Under the pieces are notes generated by a model that was given only the letters and a program-made list of their open reading frames with translations, ran no database searches and was not told the DNA's origin. From Mycobacterium numidiamassiliense (lineage in GTDB: Bacteria; Actinomycetota; Actinomycetes; Mycobacteriales; Mycobacteriaceae), in assembly GCF_900157365.1 (NCBI RefSeq), contig NZ_FUEZ01000003.1, forward strand, positions 434,001 to 498,000: a stretch of 64,000 nt of DNA, in the 5' to 3' direction. Below are positions 39,631-48,889 of this stretch, in pieces (position 1 is the stretch's first letter; every line of letters begins with the position of its first letter). The position numbers were made by a program, and so were the translations under genes.

Positions 39631-41814
39631 TCAGTTCATCGTCGAGTTTTCGTCGGCGGAGACGGCTCGCAGCACCACGGCGGTGTGCGCGTCGACGGTG
39701 AGTTTGGCGGCCGCGTCCAAGTCGTCGGACGGTTGCTCGTCCCCCGCCCCGGTGTGCACCACAACTTGCCATCTATCGCCGAATTCGCTTGGTGGCAAGA
39801 CGAATTCGAGAGGCTCGTAATGGGCGTTGAAACACAGCAGGAACGAGTCGTCGAGGACCCGCTGCCCCCGCGCGTCGCGGCCGGGGATGCCGTGTCCGTT
39901 CAGGAACACCGCGACCGATTTCGCGAAGCCTGCACCCCAGTCCTCATCGGCCATTTCGTCGCCGTCGGGGGCGAACCAGGCGATGTCGGGCAGGCCGCCT
40001 TCGCCGCGGCGGCCCACCGGCTTGCCGGAGAAGAATCGCCGCCGGCGAAACACGGGGTGCGCGGCCCGCAGTGCGGACACCGTGCGGGTGAACTCCAGCA
40101 GTCCGGTATCGGCATTGGCCCAGTCGATCCAGGTGAGTTCGTTGTCCTGGCAGTATCCGTTGTTATTGCCGTTCTGGGTGCGGCCGAGCTCGTCGCCGTG
40201 GCAAATCATCGGGACACCCTGAGACAGCAGCAGCGTGGTGAGGAAGTTGCGCTCCTGACGGGCACGCAGTTCGTTGATGCCGACGTCGTCGGTCGGCCCC
40301 TCGGCGCCACAGTTCCACGACCGGTTGTGGCTCTCTCCGTCATTGCCGTCTTCGCCGTTGGCCTCGTTGTGCTTCTCGTTGTAGGAGACCAGATCGCGCA
40401 GGGTGAATCCGTCGTGGGCGATGACGAAGTTGATCGACGCCACCGGCCGGCGCCCGGTGTGCTCGTAGAGGTCGGCCGATCCGGTCAGTCGATAGGCGAA
40501 CTCGTCGAGCGTTGCTGGCTCGCCCCGCCAGAAGTCGCGAACGGTGTCGCGGTACTTTCCGTTCCACTCCGTCCACTGCGGCGGAAACCCACCCACCTGG
40601 TAGCCGCCGGGCCCGACGTCCCATGGTTCGGCGATGAGCTTGACCTGGCTGACGGTCGGATCCTGTTGCACGAGTTCGAAAAACGCCGCCAGCCGGTCCA
40701 CGTCGTAGAACTCCCGGGCCAGGGTTGAGGCCAGGTCGAACCGGAACCCGTCCACGTGCATTTCGGTCACCCAGTAGCGCAACGAATCCATGATCAGCTG
40801 CAGCGCGTGCGGGTGCCCGACGTTGAGGCTATTGCCGGTGCCGGTGTAGTCCATGTAGTACTGCTTGTCGTCGTCGACCAACCGGTAGTACGCCGGGTTG
40901 TCGATGCCGCGCATCGACAGGGTCGGGCCCAGGTGGTTGCCCTCGGCGGTGTGGTTGTAGACGACATCGAGGATCACCTCGATGTCGGCCTCGTGCAGGG
41001 CGCGCACCATCGCCTTGAACTCCTGCACCTGGCCGCCCGCCGAGGACGCGTTGGAGTACTTGGGGTCGGGCGCGAAAAACGAAATCGTGTTGTAGCCCCA
41101 ATAATTCGACAGACCGCGCTCGACCAAGGTGGAGTCGTTGGCGAAGTGATGCACCGGCATCAGCTCGATCGCGTTGACGCCGATGCTCTTCAGGTGCTCA
41201 ATCATCACCGGGTGTGCCACGGCGGCGTAGGTGCCGCGGATCTGTTCGGGAATGTCCGGGTGGGTCTCGGTCAGACCCTTGACATGCGCCTCGTAGATGA
41301 CGGTGTCGGCGTATTCATGTTCCGGCGGCCGATCGTTGCCCCAGTCGAAATACGGATTGATCACCACCGACTTGGGCATGCTGGCCGCGGAGTCGTCGTC
41401 GTTGCGGCTGTCGGGGTCACCGAACGTGTAGCTGAACAGCGACTGGTTCCAGTCGAAGATGCCGTCGATGGCCTTCGAATACGGGTCCAGCAGTAACTTG
41501 TTCGGGTTGCACCGCAGTCCGTTTTCGGGCTCGTATGGGCCATGGACGCGATAGCCGTAGCGCTGGCCGGGTTCGATACTCGGGATGTAACCGTGCCAGA
41601 CGAAGTAGTCGACCTCCGGCAGCGTGATCCGCGTCTCGGCGCCATCGGCGTCGAACAAACATAATTCGACGCGTTCGGCCACCTCGCTGAACAGCGCGAA
41701 GTTGGTGCCCGCGCCGTCGTAGGTGGCGCCCAGTGGATAAGGCTTGCCCGGCCACAATTCGCCGGTGGGTGTGGGAGCAGACGCGTCTGCTCTAGTCGCG
41801 TCTACTGTCGTCAT
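39631..41814 (-). CDS. glgX: Glycogen debranching enzyme GlgX
   Basis: A 727-aa GH13 isoamylase-type enzyme that hydrolyses alpha-1,6 branches of phosphorylase-limit glycogen. It has an N-terminal CBM48-like domain (YPLGATYDGAGTNFALFSE) and a catalytic barrel with DVVYNHTAEGNHLGPT, the nucleophile Asp in GFRFDLAS, the acid Glu in LIAEPWDVG and the later VIAHDGFTL. The C-terminal beta domain is present. It stands alone, not beside treY/treZ. It may follow the Zn-dehydrogenase gene in transcription (76 bp gap). Confidence 0.94.
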   Translation of the reverse strand: MTTVDATRADASAPTPTGELWPGKPYPLGATYDGAGTNFALFSEVAERVELCLFDADGAETRITLPEVDYFVWHGYIPSIEPGQRYGYRVHGPYEPENGLRCNPNKLLLDPYSKAIDGIFDWNQSLFSYTFGDPDSRNDDDSAASMPKSVVINPYFDWGNDRPPEHEYADTVIYEAHVKGLTETHPDIPEQIRGTYAAVAHPVMIEHLKSIGVNAIELMPVHHFANDSTLVERGLSNYWGYNTISFFAPDPKYSNASSAGGQVQEFKAMVRALHEADIEVILDVVYNHTAEGNHLGPTLSMRGIDNPAYYRLVDDDKQYYMDYTGTGNSLNVGHPHALQLIMDSLRYWVTEMHVDGFRFDLASTLAREFYDVDRLAAFFELVQQDPTVSQVKLIAEPWDVGPGGYQVGGFPPQWTEWNGKYRDTVRDFWRGEPATLDEFAYRLTGSADLYEHTGRRPVASINFVIAHDGFTLRDLVSYNEKHNEANGEDGNDGESHNRSWNCGAEGPTDDVGINELRARQERNFLTTLLLSQGVPMICHGDELGRTQNGNNNGYCQDNELTWIDWANADTGLLEFTRTVSALRAAHPVFRRRRFFSGKPVGRRGEGGLPDIAWFAPDGDEMADEDWGAGFAKSVAVFLNGHGIPGRDARGQRVLDDSFLLCFNAHYEPLEFVLPPSEFGDRWQVVVHTGAGDEQPSDDLDAAAKLTVDAHTAVVLRAVSADENSTMN

Positions 41815-41890
41815 GGGCTGCTTGATACCCTACTCAAACACAGGTCAAACAAGCAGGTGAAATATCCTGCCGGACAACATATTGCGAACG

Positions 41891-43093
41891 TCAACGGGCG
41901 CCGGCGGCCAGTCCGGGCTGGAGTATGACCTTGACGGCGCCATCCTGCTTTTTCTGGAAGATCTCGTACGCATGCGGGGCCGCGTCGAGCGGCAGCACAT
42001 GGGTGGCGAACTCATCGACGCCCAGCGGGTCGTCGTCGATCAGCAGCGGCATGATGTCGTCGACCCATCTCTTCACATTGGCCTGCCCCATCCGCAGGGT
42101 GACTTGCTTATCGAACAGGGTGAGCATCGGCAGGGGGTCGGCCATCCCGCCGTAGACTCCGATCAGCGAGATGGTGCCGCCGCGCCGCACGACGTCGATG
42201 GCGGAGTACAGCGCACTCAACCTGTCCACGCCGGCGGTTTGCATCAACCGCTTTGCCAGAGCGTCCGGCAGTACTCCGGTGACCTGCTGGGCGACTCGAG
42301 CAACCGGGGAACCGTGGGCCTCCATGCCCACAGCATCGATCACCGAGTCGGCACCCCGGCCATCGGTCAGGTCCCGGATTGCATCACCAACAGAGGAATC
42401 AAGGTGCCCAAGATCGATGGTGTGGATGCCGCGCTTTGCGGCGCGGGCCAGGCGTTCGGGCACCAAATCGACGGCGATTACCCGGTAGCCGAGGTGATCG
42501 GCAATGCGAGCAGCCATGTCGCCGATGGGACCCAAGCCGAGTACGGCCACCGATCCACCGTCGGGGATGTCTGCGTATACCACCGACTGCCAGGCCGTCG
42601 GCAGCACATCGGAGAGGTAGACAAACCGTGAATCCGGTGGCCCGACAGGAACTTTGATATGGGTGAACTGGGCCTGCGGGACACGCAGCAGCTCGGCTTG
42701 CCCACCGGGGACCTCGCCGTAGAGCTCCGAGTAGCCGAACAGGGCGGCTCCCATTCCCTGGTCGCGCACCTGGGTCGTTTCGCACTGCGTGAAAAGTTGC
42801 TTGTGGCACATGTGGCAGCTGCCGCAGGAGATTTGGAACGGGATGACGACGCGATCGCCGACCCGGAGGTCGCCTGTCTGGGTTCCGACCTCCCGGACAA
42901 TGCCCATCGGTTCGTGGCCGAGGATGTCCCCGGGTTTCATGAACGCGCCGAGAACCTCGTAAAGATGCAGATCGGACCCGCAGATGTTGGTCGAGGTGAT
43001 TTCGACGATGGCATCGGTGGGTTGCTCGATCTTCGGGTCGGGCACCGACTCCACGCGCACGTCGCGCTTGCCGTGCCAGGTGACAGCTTTCAT
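41891..43093 (-). CDS. Zinc-dependent alcohol dehydrogenase (formaldehyde dehydrogenase-like)
   Basis: A 400-aa medium-chain dehydrogenase. Catalytic zinc ligands lie in ICGSDLH and ILGHEPMG; the structural zinc loop is CGSCHMCHKQLFTQC. The Rossmann motif is VAVLGLGPIGDMAARIADH. Length and inserts resemble the glutathione-independent formaldehyde dehydrogenase subgroup. ATG 43093 has GGAG upstream at good spacing; GTG 43099 would add two residues. Confidence 0.92.
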   Translation of the reverse strand: MKAVTWHGKRDVRVESVPDPKIEQPTDAIVEITSTNICGSDLHLYEVLGAFMKPGDILGHEPMGIVREVGTQTGDLRVGDRVVIPFQISCGSCHMCHKQLFTQCETTQVRDQGMGAALFGYSELYGEVPGGQAELLRVPQAQFTHIKVPVGPPDSRFVYLSDVLPTAWQSVVYADIPDGGSVAVLGLGPIGDMAARIADHLGYRVIAVDLVPERLARAAKRGIHTIDLGHLDSSVGDAIRDLTDGRGADSVIDAVGMEAHGSPVARVAQQVTGVLPDALAKRLMQTAGVDRLSALYSAIDVVRRGGTISLIGVYGGMADPLPMLTLFDKQVTLRMGQANVKRWVDDIMPLLIDDDPLGVDEFATHVLPLDAAPHAYEIFQKKQDGAVKVILQPGLAAGAR

Positions 43094-43191
43094 GGCCACT
43101 CCTAGCTTCGCAGGACAGTTGGCTGGTACCCGACTGCCGGACGCCGAAACCGACGGCGGTTGCGCTCAGCGCGGGCGGGTACCACCTTTTG

Positions 43192-44343
43192 GTGGCCAAA
43201 CCAGGAGTAATCATCGTAGGCAGCGGACCAGCTGGGGTGGCAGCGGCGGAGTCCTTCCGCGAACACGACGCCGACACACCTGTGCGGATCCTGACCGCCG
43301 ACGCCGACTTACCCTATGCACGACCGCCATTGAGCAAGGAATACCTGCGTGGCCAGGCCGACGACGTCGCCCTACACCAGGTCCAGTGGTTCGATGACCG
43401 GGCGATCGAGATCACCTGTGGTGCGGCCGTGGACCGGTTGGACCTGGCCGGGCGTGCCGTCTACGCCGGCGAAGAGCGCCACGCGTTCGACACCGTGATC
43501 CTGGCTTGCGGTGCAGCGCCCACTGCCCCAACGTTCCCAGGCGGGGAGCGCGCGCTGCTGCTGCGCTCGCTGGCCGATGCAGCCGCGCTGCGCAACGCGT
43601 CGATCAACGCCGCGTCCGCCGTTGTCATCGGATCCGGCTTCATCGGTTGTGAGGCAGCCGCTTCATTGGCGCTACGCGGCGTGCCAGTGACTCTCGTTGC
43701 CCCCGAACCGCTTCCGCAAGAAAAGCGACTCGGCACTGACGCCGCCAAACGGCTTCGTGATCTGGTGAGCGAGGCGGGTGCCCGCCACGTCGGCGGAGTA
43801 ACAGTAGAAGAAATCAACGATGTGGGTGTGCGCCTGGACGACGGCGTCACTATCGATTCCGACCTGGTGCTCGCCGCCACCGGGGTCACGCCGCAGAGCC
43901 GCATCGCCGCCGAGGCTGGCCTTGCTGTGCGTGATTCCCGCATTGTCGTCGACTCCGGCATGGCCACCTCGGCACCCGACGTGTACGCCGCGGGCGACGT
44001 CGCGTTGGCGCGACACGAGGTCGCCGGACGCCATCTAGTGATCGAACACTGGCAGGATGCCGTCGATCAAGGTTCGATAGCCGGATCGTGCGCGGCCGCA
44101 TCACCCACGAAATGGTCTGGCGTACCTGGATTTTGGACTTCCATCGGTGACGCGACGCTGAAGTACCACGCCTGGGGCGACGGCTATGAGCGCAGCCGGA
44201 TGGTCCAGCATCGCGACGGATTCACCGTCTGGTACGAGTCGGGTGACGTTGCTGTCGGCGTCCTCACCTACAACGCGGACGACGATTACGGCCTCGGTGA
44301 ACGGCTGATCGCCGAACGTCGGCCCGCGCCGGTGCCCACATGA
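43192..44343 (+). CDS. FAD-dependent ferredoxin/NAD reductase-like oxidoreductase
   Basis: About 383 aa. It has two dinucleotide-binding motifs, VIIVGSGPAGVAAAESF for FAD and AVVIGSGFIGCEAAASLALRG for NAD(P)H, and the C-terminal FAD motif PDVYAAGDVA. It resembles ferredoxin reductases of oxygenase systems and rubredoxin reductases. GTG 43192 or the adjacent TTG 43189 is the start. It is divergent from the Zn-dehydrogenase. No ferredoxin gene is adjacent. Confidence 0.9.
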   Translation: MAKPGVIIVGSGPAGVAAAESFREHDADTPVRILTADADLPYARPPLSKEYLRGQADDVALHQVQWFDDRAIEITCGAAVDRLDLAGRAVYAGEERHAFDTVILACGAAPTAPTFPGGERALLLRSLADAAALRNASINAASAVVIGSGFIGCEAAASLALRGVPVTLVAPEPLPQEKRLGTDAAKRLRDLVSEAGARHVGGVTVEEINDVGVRLDDGVTIDSDLVLAATGVTPQSRIAAEAGLAVRDSRIVVDSGMATSAPDVYAAGDVALARHEVAGRHLVIEHWQDAVDQGSIAGSCAAASPTKWSGVPGFWTSIGDATLKYHAWGDGYERSRMVQHRDGFTVWYESGDVAVGVLTYNADDDYGLGERLIAERRPAPVPT

Positions 44344-44413
44344 TGTCCGCTTACTCCCGATGCCGAAAACAGGCCGATGCCGTTTAGCCCTGTCTCGCGC
44401 CGGGCAATCGGCC

Positions 44414-44758
44414 GTGGTGGATAGCGACATCAACGACGACATGCTGGACCCGTCGGAGAGCCTGGATTCCGACGAGGTACGCAACGACGACGGCGACGAG
44501 GTTGTTGATCCGCCGGACGAATGGATCGAGGCAGACGACCACGAGTCCCTCGACGAGAAACTCGCAGCCGAGACTCCGGACGATCCGCCCGACTCCCGAC
44601 CGTCCAGAGAGGCACACGACTCGGACGAGGGCGGCGCACTCGAGCTTCTCAGCGACGACGACCTCGACCGCATCGACCCGAATCAGCATGGTCGCGCACG
44701 AGGCCAGATCGACGGTACGCCGGAGGACGGCGACTCGTACTTCAACGACGAACGCTGA
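44414..44758 (+). CDS. Acidic hypothetical protein, DUF5709-like
   Basis: A 114-aa, very acidic protein (Asp/Glu-rich throughout), likely disordered. DPSESLDSDEVRNDDGDEVVDPP resembles the DUF5709 family of actinobacteria. The start is uncertain: GTG 44414 fits the family; ATG 44360 would add 18 residues. Function unknown. It is convergent with the MerR gene. Confidence 0.7.
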   Translation: MVDSDINDDMLDPSESLDSDEVRNDDGDEVVDPPDEWIEADDHESLDEKLAAETPDDPPDSRPSREAHDSDEGGALELLSDDDLDRIDPNQHGRARGQIDGTPEDGDSYFNDER

Positions 44759-44773
44759 ACCGGCGCCTCGACC

Positions 44774-45157
44774 CTATTGCACGCTCGGGTTCCGCGGGTT
44801 CTTCGCCTTCTTCGACCGCGCGGATTTCCGCGCGCCACGCAGCGAGCGGTTGGCGGTACGCAAATCGGTATTCGCCTCGGACAATTCGGCATTGTCATCC
44901 TCGAGGCTCAGGATGCGGGCGATGCCGGCCAGGTTCACACCCGCATCGACCAGCGCGCTGATCCGGCGCAGGCGGACCAAATCGTCGGCGCTGTAGCGGC
45001 GCGTCCCCCCGTCGCTCCTACCCGGGGTGACTAAGCCTTGTCGTTCGTAGAGGCGTAGCGACTGCACCGCGATGCCGGAAAGCTCGGCGGCCACCGAGAT
45101 CCCGTACACGCCGTGGTTCGACGACGGCGCACCGGTGTCATCCGGAAGATCAACCAT
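44774..45157 (-). CDS. MerR-family regulator (HspR-like)
   Basis: A 127-aa MerR-type regulator. The N-terminal winged helix-turn-helix is GISVAAELSGIAVQSLRLYERQGLV followed by GTRRYSADDLVRLRRI. A coiled-coil helix follows and the tail is basic. No Cys suitable for metal sensing is seen. This arrangement resembles HspR, the heat-shock repressor. It is divergent from the Hsp20 gene and probably controls it. Confidence 0.9.
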   Translation of the reverse strand: MVDLPDDTGAPSSNHGVYGISVAAELSGIAVQSLRLYERQGLVTPGRSDGGTRRYSADDLVRLRRISALVDAGVNLAGIARILSLEDDNAELSEANTDLRTANRSLRGARKSARSKKAKNPRNPSVQ

Positions 45158-45202
45158 CTGCGACCTCTTCACTTGATCCCACAGAAAAACTATTTATCAC
45201 GC

Positions 45203-45231
45203 TTGCGCTGGAGTGTCGACAATGTTATACA
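45203..45231 (+). promoter_or_regulatory. Sigma-A-type promoter of hsp20
   Basis: TTGCGC, 17 bp, then TATACA, about 70 bp upstream of the Hsp20 start. The inverted repeat just downstream would cover the transcription start. Confidence 0.5.
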
Positions 45232-45233
45232 AA

Positions 45234-45255
45234 ATCTATGCCGATTGGCATAGAT
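45234..45255. promoter_or_regulatory. Perfect inverted repeat operator candidate
   Basis: ATCTATGCC and GGCATAGAT, a perfect 9-bp inverted repeat with a 4-bp spacer. It lies between the MerR and Hsp20 genes, 3 bp after the proposed -10, and is therefore a candidate repressor site. It does not match the HspR HAIR consensus CTTGAGT-N7-ACTCAAG. Confidence 0.6.
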
Positions 45256-45299
45256 AAAATACTTCAGCCGACGACAGATTGGAGTGAGAGGTGACTGCC

Positions 45300-45749
45300 A
45301 TGCTGATGCGTACCGACCCGTTCCGGGAGCTGGACCGATTCGCCCAGCAGGTACTTGGAACCGCGGCCCGGCCCGCAGTGATGCCGATGGACGCCTGGCG
45401 CGAGGGCGAAGAATTCGTGGTCGAGTTCGACCTTCCCGGCATCAACGCGGACTCGCTGGACATCGACATCGAGCGCAACGTGGTGACCGTGCGCGCCGAG
45501 CGGCCGGGCGTCGACCCCAACCGCGAAATGCTGGCCACCGAGCGACCGCGCGGGGTCTTCAGCCGCCAGCTGGTGCTCGGCGAGAACCTCGATACCGAGA
45601 AAATCGAGGCCAGGTATAGCGAAGGCGTCCTGAGCCTGCGCATTCCGGTAGCCGAAAAGGCAAAGCCGCGCAAGATCTCGGTGGGCCGCGGCGACCGACA
45701 CACCGCGATCGACGACCGCACCGCGCAGCGGGAGGTGGTCAACGCCTGA
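45300..45749 (+). CDS. hsp18: Hsp20/alpha-crystallin family small heat shock protein (18-kDa antigen type)
   Basis: A 149-aa small heat shock chaperone that holds unfolded proteins. The N-terminus [14 protein letters not shown] and most of the sequence match the M. leprae 18-kDa antigen as I remember it. The alpha-crystallin domain runs from about residue 30 to 135 and includes [21 protein letters not shown] 45300 is chosen by that similarity; GTG 45291 is also in frame. Control by the divergent MerR is likely. Confidence 0.93.
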   Translation: MLMRTDPFRELDRFAQQVLGTAARPAVMPMDAWREGEEFVVEFDLPGINADSLDIDIERNVVTVRAERPGVDPNREMLATERPRGVFSRQLVLGENLDTEKIEARYSEGVLSLRIPVAEKAKPRKISVGRGDRHTAIDDRTAQREVVNA

Positions 45750-46005
45750 CCAGCTGGGTGGGGCGGCGGCCGCGACCGCTATGCGACCGCCGCCATCCAC
45801 CGCAAAGTTCGCTCCGAATACTGATTGATGAATTCTCGGGAGATTGGGTTGTACCAGCACCGATATGACATATTTGGAGCTGGCCTCGGCGTTGAACAGG
45901 CAGCGCCCGTTCGCGAGTATTCGCATCCCCTACGTATCCAGTTCGTCGGTGTGCCCCCTTTCCACGTCGCGCCGGTGAGTTGAACCCGAGGAGATTACGT
46001 CCGAG

Positions 46006-46677
46006 ATGAATTGGGACCTCAATGGCCAATCGGCCGACGTTGAGCAAGCCCTGGCGGGCGGCGTCCCGCAGCGGGCGGGCTGGTTCCGCTTCTACTTCGC
46101 CGACCAGCGGTGGGAGTGGTCCGAACAGGTGGAGCGGCTGCACGGATACGAGCCGGGCACCGTCACGCCGACCACCGAACTCGTCCTGCAACACAAGCAC
46201 CCCGAAGATCGTGGCCGAGTCGCGGCGGCCATCGATCAAATCCTGGACAGCCGCAGGGCATTCAGCAATCGGCATCGCATCATCGACACAGCCGGGCAGG
46301 TGCACCACGTCGTCGTGGTCGGGGATCTTTTACACAACGAGCAGGGCGACATCATCGGGACGCACGGATTCTATGTCGACGTGTCGACACCGTCCGACCA
46401 GGACCGGGAAGACTTCGTCACCGCCAGGATCGCCGAGATTGCCGAGCAGCGCTCCAGCATCGACCAGGCCAAGGGCATGTTGATGCTCGTCTACGGCATC
46501 GACGATGGCCCGGCCTTTGATCTGCTCAGATGGCTCTCCCAGGAACACAACATCAAACTGCGACCGCTGGCCGAACGGATCTGCACAGACTTCCGCGGCG
46601 CCGGCCCGGGCCTGATGACCTCGCAGTCAGAGTTCGACCACTTACTTCTCACCGCGCATCAGCGTGTGGCGCGGTGA
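46006..46677 (+). CDS. PAS-ANTAR domain regulator
   Basis: A 223-aa protein with an N-terminal PAS_3 domain (about residues 25-125: GWFRFYFADQRWEWSEQVERLHGYEPG) and a C-terminal ANTAR RNA-binding domain (SIDQAKGMLMLVYGIDDGPAFDLLRWLSQEHN). ANTAR proteins act as antiterminators that bind paired hexaloop RNA hairpins. The PAS domain probably senses a ligand or redox state. ATG 46006 follows GAGGAGA. Such genes are numerous in mycobacteria. Confidence 0.92.
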   Translation: MNWDLNGQSADVEQALAGGVPQRAGWFRFYFADQRWEWSEQVERLHGYEPGTVTPTTELVLQHKHPEDRGRVAAAIDQILDSRRAFSNRHRIIDTAGQVHHVVVVGDLLHNEQGDIIGTHGFYVDVSTPSDQDREDFVTARIAEIAEQRSSIDQAKGMLMLVYGIDDGPAFDLLRWLSQEHNIKLRPLAERICTDFRGAGPGLMTSQSEFDHLLLTAHQRVAR

Positions 46678-46691
46678 GCGAATCCGAAAGC

Positions 46692-47120
46692 TTAGACCTC
46701 GCCTGAGAAGTCGGCGGTGATCCAGCGGTCGGGCCGGACGGTGAAAAGCACGCTTTCCTGACCCGCGAGAGCTTGGACGAACGCGCGGCCGCCTTCGTCA
46801 CCCAGGTAACGGATGGCGATCTCCTCGCGCACCTCGAGCGGCGTGGGTTGCGTGGTCTGGACGACGGTGCCCTCGACGACCACGTATTGGTACGGCGGCT
46901 CCTCGCGCTGGACCACCAACGTCACCACGCCGGCCTGCTTGATGAGCTTGGCCTTGCGGGACGACGCGCCCGTGTTGACCCGGATGTTCTGGCCGGGGAC
47001 ATAGTCGTACCAGATCGGGACGCTGGCCGGGGGCCGGCCGTCGTCGGCCGCCACGGACAACACGCCGACGTGTAGCGCTGCGAGGAACTCTTGACGATCG
47101 GGCTCGTTGAAGGCAGTCAT
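46692..47120 (-). CDS. PPOX-class (F420/FMN-binding split-barrel) protein
   Basis: A 142-aa split beta-barrel protein of the pyridoxamine 5'-phosphate oxidase-like superfamily. FLAALHVGVLSVAADDGRPPASVPIWYDY and ASSRKAKLIKQAGVVTLVV are typical of mycobacterial members that bind FMN or F420. The substrate is unknown. It is convergent with the PAS-ANTAR gene. Confidence 0.88.
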   Translation of the reverse strand: MTAFNEPDRQEFLAALHVGVLSVAADDGRPPASVPIWYDYVPGQNIRVNTGASSRKAKLIKQAGVVTLVVQREEPPYQYVVVEGTVVQTTQPTPLEVREEIAIRYLGDEGGRAFVQALAGQESVLFTVRPDRWITADFSGEV

Positions 47121-47689
47121 GGCCGGCGCAACGTCGCGGCCATGTCGACCTATTCCCGTTAATTCGCGAACAAAGCGGGAATCTTCGCGAGCAGCTCGTC
47201 ACCGCCCTACAGCAGCGGTATGCTCACCCACGACCAGCTTGCGACGCCGAGCAACATGCCACGGGACGGCCTGACGTGGTTCGAGTGATCGCTCATCGGC
47301 GCTGCTGGCTGGCATTCGCAGACGCCGGAATTGGTGTATAAAACACTGCGACAACAGAATTCGCTGAGCCTGAGGTTCGGATCAGCTCATTGCACAGCAG
47401 CGCGATCAGCAACAGGACTGGGCCCACGATTCCGGCGGCGATGCGGCGATGCGGCGATCGGCGATCGCATTCACAGTGACCGGTCCGAGCACACCCGCCG
47501 TCGACCAGGCCGTCAGCAACCCGCCGTGGGATGGCACCGACTTCCAAGTCGCCGAACAGGTCTCGCAGCTGCGACCACGGCTATTCGCACGTGAATGCGC
47601 CCACGTTAGAAATGCTGCGGGGCGTCGGCTGATCTAGCATTTGACGCCATGGTGGTGCCGACACCTCGTGCCACCGAAGAAGGTGCGCG
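47121..47689. other. Intergenic region with no confident gene
   Basis: About 570 bp. A minus-strand frame at 47293-47547 holds one hydrophobic helix (GIVGPVLLLIALLCNELI), and a plus-strand frame ends DGLTWFE near 47288. Neither has a recognisable start or family. Short GCGATGCG repeats occur at about 47440-47470. Possibly the remains of a lost gene. Confidence 0.4.
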
Positions 47690-48307
47690 ATGAGGGATTA
47701 CGACGGCAAGACGGCGGACGAACGTGTCGCCGAACGCCGTGCGCGGTTGATCGACGCCGGCCTGGAGCTGTTCGGCGAGCACGGTTACGCCGGCACGTCG
47801 ATCCGAGCGGTGTTGCGCCAGTCCGGCTTGCGCGACCGGTACTTCGGGGAAAGCTTCCCCGATCTGGACTCGCTGCTGGCCGCGGTCTACGACCAGCTCA
47901 TCGAAGAAGAACTCGCGGGCAGCCACGCCGCCGTCGCCGCCGTGCAGGGCGGGACCGAAGGGGCCCGCGCGATGATGGAGTGGATCAGCCGCTCGCTAGA
48001 GGGCAATCCGGGGCGCGCTCGCATCAAGCTGCGCGAAGTCGTCAGCGCAGGCCCGATTTCGGGAAGCCATCGCCAATCGGGCCTATCCCGACTCGCGCAG
48101 CTCGTCGCCGACCTGCTGCCCGCGACGCCGGACGTCAGCGACCGGGACAGGCAGATGCTCGGACTCGGCGTCGTCGCGGCCGCCGACGCCTATCTGCTCA
48201 CGTGGTTGAACGGCGAATCGGCGCTGTCACGCCATGACGTCGTCGACCTGGTGGCCACGTTGTTCGATTCGATCGCCTGCCGCCTCAGCCGCATCCCCAG
48301 CAGCTAG
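47690..48307 (+). CDS. TetR-family transcriptional regulator
   Basis: A 205-aa regulator. The helix-turn-helix region is TSIRAVLRQSGLRDRYFGESFPDLDSLLAAVY, with the less common RYFGESF in place of the usual LYYHF turn. The C-terminal domain is helical. ATG 47690. No operator is evident upstream and no clear partner gene is adjacent. Confidence 0.88.
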   Translation: MRDYDGKTADERVAERRARLIDAGLELFGEHGYAGTSIRAVLRQSGLRDRYFGESFPDLDSLLAAVYDQLIEEELAGSHAAVAAVQGGTEGARAMMEWISRSLEGNPGRARIKLREVVSAGPISGSHRQSGLSRLAQLVADLLPATPDVSDRDRQMLGLGVVAAADAYLLTWLNGESALSRHDVVDLVATLFDSIACRLSRIPSS

Positions 48308-48327
48308 TCGCGAGTGTTAACTCCGGA

Positions 48328-48660
48328 TTACGTCGGAAGTTTGCTCTGGTACTGCGGGCAGTACGCCGCCGTCGCCGCTCCGATCACCGTCCCGGTGCCA
48401 CCGTCACTCAACCCGAGCGCCTTGCGCACATCGCTGACGGTTTGGTCGAGCGTGTTGCCTCCGGCCCAGTCCTGGCACACCGCGTGGCCCACCGCGATCA
48501 TGGTGGAATCCGAGCCATTTTGCCAGGTGATGCCGTTCGACGTAAGCGCGTGCAGGTAGGCGTCATCGGAGATGTCGGCATTCGCAAGCGGGGCGGCAAC
48601 CACACAGAAACCACCCAGAACGGCAGCGACGGAGCCCGTCAACCGCGCCTTGTTCTTCAT
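48328..48660 (-). CDS. Secreted DUF732 protein
   Basis: A 110-aa exported protein. The signal peptide (about residues 1-28, ending APLANA) precedes a DUF732 domain: DDAYLHALTSNGITW...AVGHAVCQDWAGG...AAYCPQY, with two Cys likely to form a disulfide. Typical small secreted mycobacterial protein of unknown function. ATG 48660 follows GAGGGG. Confidence 0.92.
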   Translation of the reverse strand: MKNKARLTGSVAAVLGGFCVVAAPLANADISDDAYLHALTSNGITWQNGSDSTMIAVGHAVCQDWAGGNTLDQTVSDVRKALGLSDGGTGTVIGAATAAYCPQYQSKLPT

Positions 48661-48889
48661 TTGTTGACCCCTCGGTGAGGATTACGTTCCTGTCCGGACC
48701 GAATCGTTGCTAACGAGCAGATGCTTCGTTCACTGGACACTTTGGCATACGCGGCCGGATCGCGGTCGAAATTCGCCGAAGACGACGGCTGGGCGAGGCC
48801 TGCGGCACGTTGACGCCGTCGCCTTTCCGTCTGCCAAGCGGTTGCCCCCCGGTCATATCCCGGATACCTGGTCGTGGGAGCGTGCCCAT

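Noticed and set aside
40756..41496. Long plus-strand open frame inside glgX
   Set aside because: Antisense shadow; the minus strand encodes the GlgX catalytic barrel motifs.
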